A stretch of 51,985 nt of DNA. It comes from Lachnospira sp. UBA3790. GTDB lineage: Bacteria; Bacillota; Clostridia; Lachnospirales; Lachnospiraceae. The DNA is taken from contig DFEY01000003.1 of NCBI GenBank assembly GCA_002369135.1, positions 1 through 51,985 of the forward strand, given 5' to 3'. A model generated the notes under the pieces. That model ran no database searches. It saw nothing but the letters and a program-made list of their open reading frames with translations, and had not been told where the DNA came from. Positions 49,089 to 51,985 of this stretch are shown here, in pieces (positions within the stretch are counted from its first letter, which is position 1; each line of letters opens with the position of its first letter). Made by a program: the position numbers and the translations under genes.

Positions 49089-51014
49089 ATGAAAACAAAA
49101 ATATTTGCATTGATACTATGCATTTGCTTGATGTCTACAGGAGTAAGTAGTTATAGCATAAGAGTGACCAGTGGAAAAGAAGACGTTAAGAGATACGTTG
49201 CAATAAGTAGGAATAGTGATATAGATAAAAAAATAATGGACATAGATGGCTCTTACAAAAAAAGTGTAAAAGACAAGCATAGAGTTTACACCTTCTCCGC
49301 CCAAGACAATGAGGTTGAAACTTTGGAGAAGAAAAAAGATATTGTTGTTTCGGAGGATATTAAAGTTTCAGCATGTTCACATAGTAAAAATAAGAAGTCA
49401 ATAAAACAAGAGTGGAACATGGAGTTAATTGATAATATACAAAACTATCACAACAAGACTCAAGACAACATTAATATAGCCATATTAGACTCAGGAGTTG
49501 ATTTTTCAACAGATATAAATGTTGTAGAAACATTAGATTTAGTCGATAAAAATAATGAATGTAATCTTTTTGCTGATATAACAGGACACGGAACAAGTAT
49601 TGCAGGAATAATCGCCTCTAGTGGTGAAACCGAAGCTATAGAGGGAATAAATAAAAATGTAAATATTTATTCGGCTAGAATTTTAGACGAAAACAACAAT
49701 GCCCCTATTAGCAGAGTAGTAGATGCAATTTATTGGGCGATAAGTAAAAAAGTAAAAATAATAAATATTAGCTTTGGAACCAATGAAGACTCGGAAGTGT
49801 TAGAGAAAGCAATTAAAGATGCTATAGACAGTGGCATATTAATAATAGCAGCAGCAGGCAATACTAGAAATGAAATACTATATCCTGCGGCATATGATGG
49901 GGTGATGTCAGTGGGATCAGTTGATTCAACAGGGAAAATATCTGATTTTAGTTCAAATGATGAAGAAATTGATATAATGGCACCGGGTGAAGATGTAAAG
50001 TCAGTTGGAGCTTTTAATGGTAGCATAATAGTGTCAGGAACAAGTGTATCAACGCCACATGTTGTTGGATTGGCTTCGTTATTGTGGGAAAAAGATAAAA
50101 ACATTACTGCAGATTTTATTAAAACACTTATTATCGAAAGCGCAAATACGACAAAACAAGATAAATCTTTAAAAGGCATTATTGATGTGAAATATGCGTT
50201 AGAAATATATGATTTATTAAAGGAAAGATATAATTATTCAAAAACAGTACAGAAAGAAAAATATAAGAATAATAAAAAAATAAATACAAGTGAAAACAAT
50301 TATGTAACAGGGGTGTGGACATATGAAGGACACGAAAAAGCAGCAAAATACGCGGCTGATTTTTGTGATTTAACCACAGCCCAGATATCAATTATAAAAA
50401 TAGGGGCTGTATATCCAGATAAAAAATTTCCTAAAATGAGTGACAATCCGCAATGGCATACAGCACCAGTAACAAGTTATAATAATTACATATCGAATTA
50501 TAGATGCGCTACTAAAATAGCGAGAGCGTTAAAAAAAGGAAAGAAAGTAAACTCTTCAAATATAAAAAGACCAAAAGATATGTACACATCAAATTATAAT
50601 AAAATGCTTAAACAAGTATCAAGCATAAGTTGGACTAAAAGCCTTTTTGGGGGACGTAGTGTTACAAATGCAAGAAAGGGTTATTTCGCGATGGGAATGG
50701 CTCTACATGTTATCACTGACTCGTTTGCTCATCAAGCATATGTTAAAAAGGGTGGTAAGTGGAAACATCTAAATCATAATGATGATGATTGTGATAATAT
50801 AACCAAATATGCTAAGAGGTTCAAATCTGCAAAAGAAGCAGCAAAAGAAGCATTAGCCACATATTGCAACGGAGAAACAGGAGATCATTGGGATTATGTG
50901 GTCACATATAATGGTTTCAAACTAAAAAGGCTAAAGACATACACACTAAAACAAGAAACATACGATAATGATTTTGGTGATATGGGAACTATTAATAGTG
51001 GAAATATAGATTAG
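49089..51014 (+). CDS. Secreted subtilase (S8) fused to a phospholipase C-like metal-binding domain
   Basis: 641 residues. Signal peptide at 1-22. An inhibitor-like propeptide lies at about 30-100. The S8 catalytic domain (about 115-375) has Asp134 (ILDSGVD), His167 (GHGTSIAG), oxyanion Asn258 (AAAGN) and Ser319 (SGTSVSTPH), a complete triad. After a Lys/Asn-rich linker, residues 405-590 form a helical domain with VWTYEGHEKAA (W410, H415), IGAVYPD (D444), WHT (H457), ALHVITDSFAHQAY (H540, D544, H548) and KHLNHND. This order of W, H, YPD, H, H-x3-D recalls zinc phospholipase C, where the free N-terminal Trp and these residues bind zinc; the spacing of H548 differs, so a related family (Zn-PLC/nuclease-like helical) is possible. 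GAAGG before the ATG. Followed by a secreted LRR protein. Confidence 0.85.
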   Translation: MKTKIFALILCICLMSTGVSSYSIRVTSGKEDVKRYVAISRNSDIDKKIMDIDGSYKKSVKDKHRVYTFSAQDNEVETLEKKKDIVVSEDIKVSACSHSKNKKSIKQEWNMELIDNIQNYHNKTQDNINIAILDSGVDFSTDINVVETLDLVDKNNECNLFADITGHGTSIAGIIASSGETEAIEGINKNVNIYSARILDENNNAPISRVVDAIYWAISKKVKIINISFGTNEDSEVLEKAIKDAIDSGILIIAAAGNTRNEILYPAAYDGVMSVGSVDSTGKISDFSSNDEEIDIMAPGEDVKSVGAFNGSIIVSGTSVSTPHVVGLASLLWEKDKNITADFIKTLIIESANTTKQDKSLKGIIDVKYALEIYDLLKERYNYSKTVQKEKYKNNKKINTSENNYVTGVWTYEGHEKAAKYAADFCDLTTAQISIIKIGAVYPDKKFPKMSDNPQWHTAPVTSYNNYISNYRCATKIARALKKGKKVNSSNIKRPKDMYTSNYNKMLKQVSSISWTKSLFGGRSVTNARKGYFAMGMALHVITDSFAHQAYVKKGGKWKHLNHNDDDCDNITKYAKRFKSAKEAAKEALATYCNGETGDHWDYVVTYNGFKLKRLKTYTLKQETYDNDFGDMGTINSGNID

Positions 51015-51025
51015 TGGAGGTCAAT

Positions 51026-51949
51026 ATGAAAAAAAGATTTATATACATATGTTTGGTGTTTATTTTAACATCTAGTTTTAGTTTTCAAAATAATAATATA
51101 ATAAATGCAAAATCAGATTTTCAAATCAGAATAAAAAGAGGCGAAACTATACTAGTAAAATACGCTGGGAAGTCTAGATCTGTTAGGATTCCTTCAGGGA
51201 TAGATTCCATAGGAGATTCAGCGTTTAGAAATAACAAGAAAGTACAGAAAGTGATTTTTTCTAAAAGCGTTAAAGAAATACATGCAAATGCGTTTGCCAA
51301 TTGTACAAATTTGAAAAAAATAAAATTTAATATAAATTTTAAAAGAATTATAAACCAACCATTTGTAAATTGTAAAAAGATTAAATCAATTCATATTACA
51401 AAAAAAGTCAATTATATAAGTGAGTTTGGGTTTGTAGGGCTAACAGGATTAGAAAAAGTTACAGTATCTAAAAAGAATAAACACTTTAAAAAACATAAGG
51501 GAACACTATATACAAAAAAACTGAAAACGTTAATAGTATATCCTAAAAACAAAAAGAACATTTCTAAGTATATCATCCCTAAACAGACAAAAACGGTGAA
51601 TGCTTGTGCGTTTAGTGACAATAAATATATTAAAAAAATAATTATTAAAGGGAAAATAAATTGTGGAGAGGATTCTTTTTCTAATATGAAATCTCTTAAA
51701 ACAGTCCAGTTTAAGCGAGCATATAAATCGCCGGTGCCCTTTTATAACTGTAGAAAGCTAAAGGAAGTAAAATTGGCGGAAGGAACTGAACAAATATGTG
51801 AAGAACAATTTTATAATTGTACTAGTTTGGTGCGAATCAATATCCCAAAGTCAATTAAATTTATTGGTAAAAGAGCATTTAGAGGATGTAAGAATCTTCA
51901 ACTACCTTTATTGGATAAAAATGTAGTATTAGAACATCCTATTAAATAA
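51026..51949 (+). CDS. Secreted BspA-type leucine-rich repeat protein
   Basis: 307 residues from the ATG at 51026, with GTGGAGGT eight bases before it. Signal peptide at about 1-32 (RFIYICLVFILTSSF). The remainder holds LRR_5/BspA repeats with the signature spacing I-P-x-x-I-x-x-I-x-x-x-A-F-x-x-C: SIGDSAFRNNKKV, EIHANAFANCTNL, YISEFGFVGLTGL, NACAFSDNKYI, QICEEQFYNCTSL and FIGKRAFRGCKNL. Such proteins commonly bind host or microbial surface proteins. Shares the AT-rich codon style of the subtilase gene 11 bp upstream, and may be its partner. Lacks a C-terminal anchor; it ends 36 bp before the window edge. Confidence 0.9.
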   Translation: MKKRFIYICLVFILTSSFSFQNNNIINAKSDFQIRIKRGETILVKYAGKSRSVRIPSGIDSIGDSAFRNNKKVQKVIFSKSVKEIHANAFANCTNLKKIKFNINFKRIINQPFVNCKKIKSIHITKKVNYISEFGFVGLTGLEKVTVSKKNKHFKKHKGTLYTKKLKTLIVYPKNKKNISKYIIPKQTKTVNACAFSDNKYIKKIIIKGKINCGEDSFSNMKSLKTVQFKRAYKSPVPFYNCRKLKEVKLAEGTEQICEEQFYNCTSLVRINIPKSIKFIGKRAFRGCKNLQLPLLDKNVVLEHPIK

Positions 51950-51985
51950 GGAAAAACCAAAAAAACCAACGGTCAAATTGATATG

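Overview
The window looks like the chromosome of a low-GC, anaerobic, Gram-positive bacterium, most likely a member of the Clostridia (Lachnospiraceae-like). The evidence is the AT-rich DNA with AAGGAGG-type ribosome sites, a T-box-controlled isoleucyl-tRNA synthetase of the long clostridial kind, an electron-bifurcating NfnAB pair, reverse rubrerythrin plus rubredoxin for anaerobic peroxide defence, PcrA, Hsp33, a sortase, and many secreted proteins with FN3, Big_2 or BspA-type repeats. I saw no rRNA, tRNA, CRISPR array, transposase or phage genes.

Layout. 1-7772: a secreted-protein locus. It holds a giant FN3/CBM-like protein that is cut by the window edge, a 62-residue peptide, and a second large FN3 protein sharing a C-terminal domain with the first. 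7815-11469: an Ile T-box leader and ileS. 11494-11601: a minus-strand small RNA gene that resembles an orphan type I antitoxin. 11774-15803: glgP and glpK (glycogen and glycerol use). 15863-16614: a brnTA toxin-antitoxin operon with a clear palindromic operator. 16661-17417: reverse rubrerythrin and rubredoxin. 17501-19727 (minus): nfnBA. 19994-22687: purA and two uncharacterised membrane-protein genes that converge on an unusual hairpin. 22832-25949: hslO, a sortase with an extra N-terminal region, and a membrane protein. 26027-34629: yerC, pcrA, a small membrane protein, an RNA m5U methyltransferase, two membrane proteins and a secreted transglutaminase-like protein. 34769-39581: budA, a HAD phosphatase, an FGGY sugar kinase, a CDF metal exporter and two tandem paralogues of unknown function. 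39692-44409: a secreted helical protein with a probable frameshift, a lipoprotein carrying a phosphatidylserine decarboxylase fold, a VanX-like dipeptidase, AlkD and a Gfo/Idh/MocA oxidoreductase. 44554-51949: a papain-like secreted protease, a CmpB-type membrane protein, a degenerate CobL-like protein, a subtilase fused to a metal-binding helical (phospholipase C-like) domain, and a BspA-type LRR protein.

The core genes are ordinary. The accessory secreted and regulatory elements deserve attention: (i) two long-stem intergenic hairpins with different stems but a nearly identical 19-nt loop; (ii) the subtilase-PLC-like fusion; (iii) the extracytoplasmic decarboxylase lipoprotein; (iv) the CbiE/CbiT-like protein that has lost its SAM loop; (v) the paired giant secreted proteins with a peptide gene between them, one of them with a visible switch in glutamine codon use; (vi) the orphan antitoxin-like RNA. 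All functional calls come from reading motifs by eye; no database search was possible.
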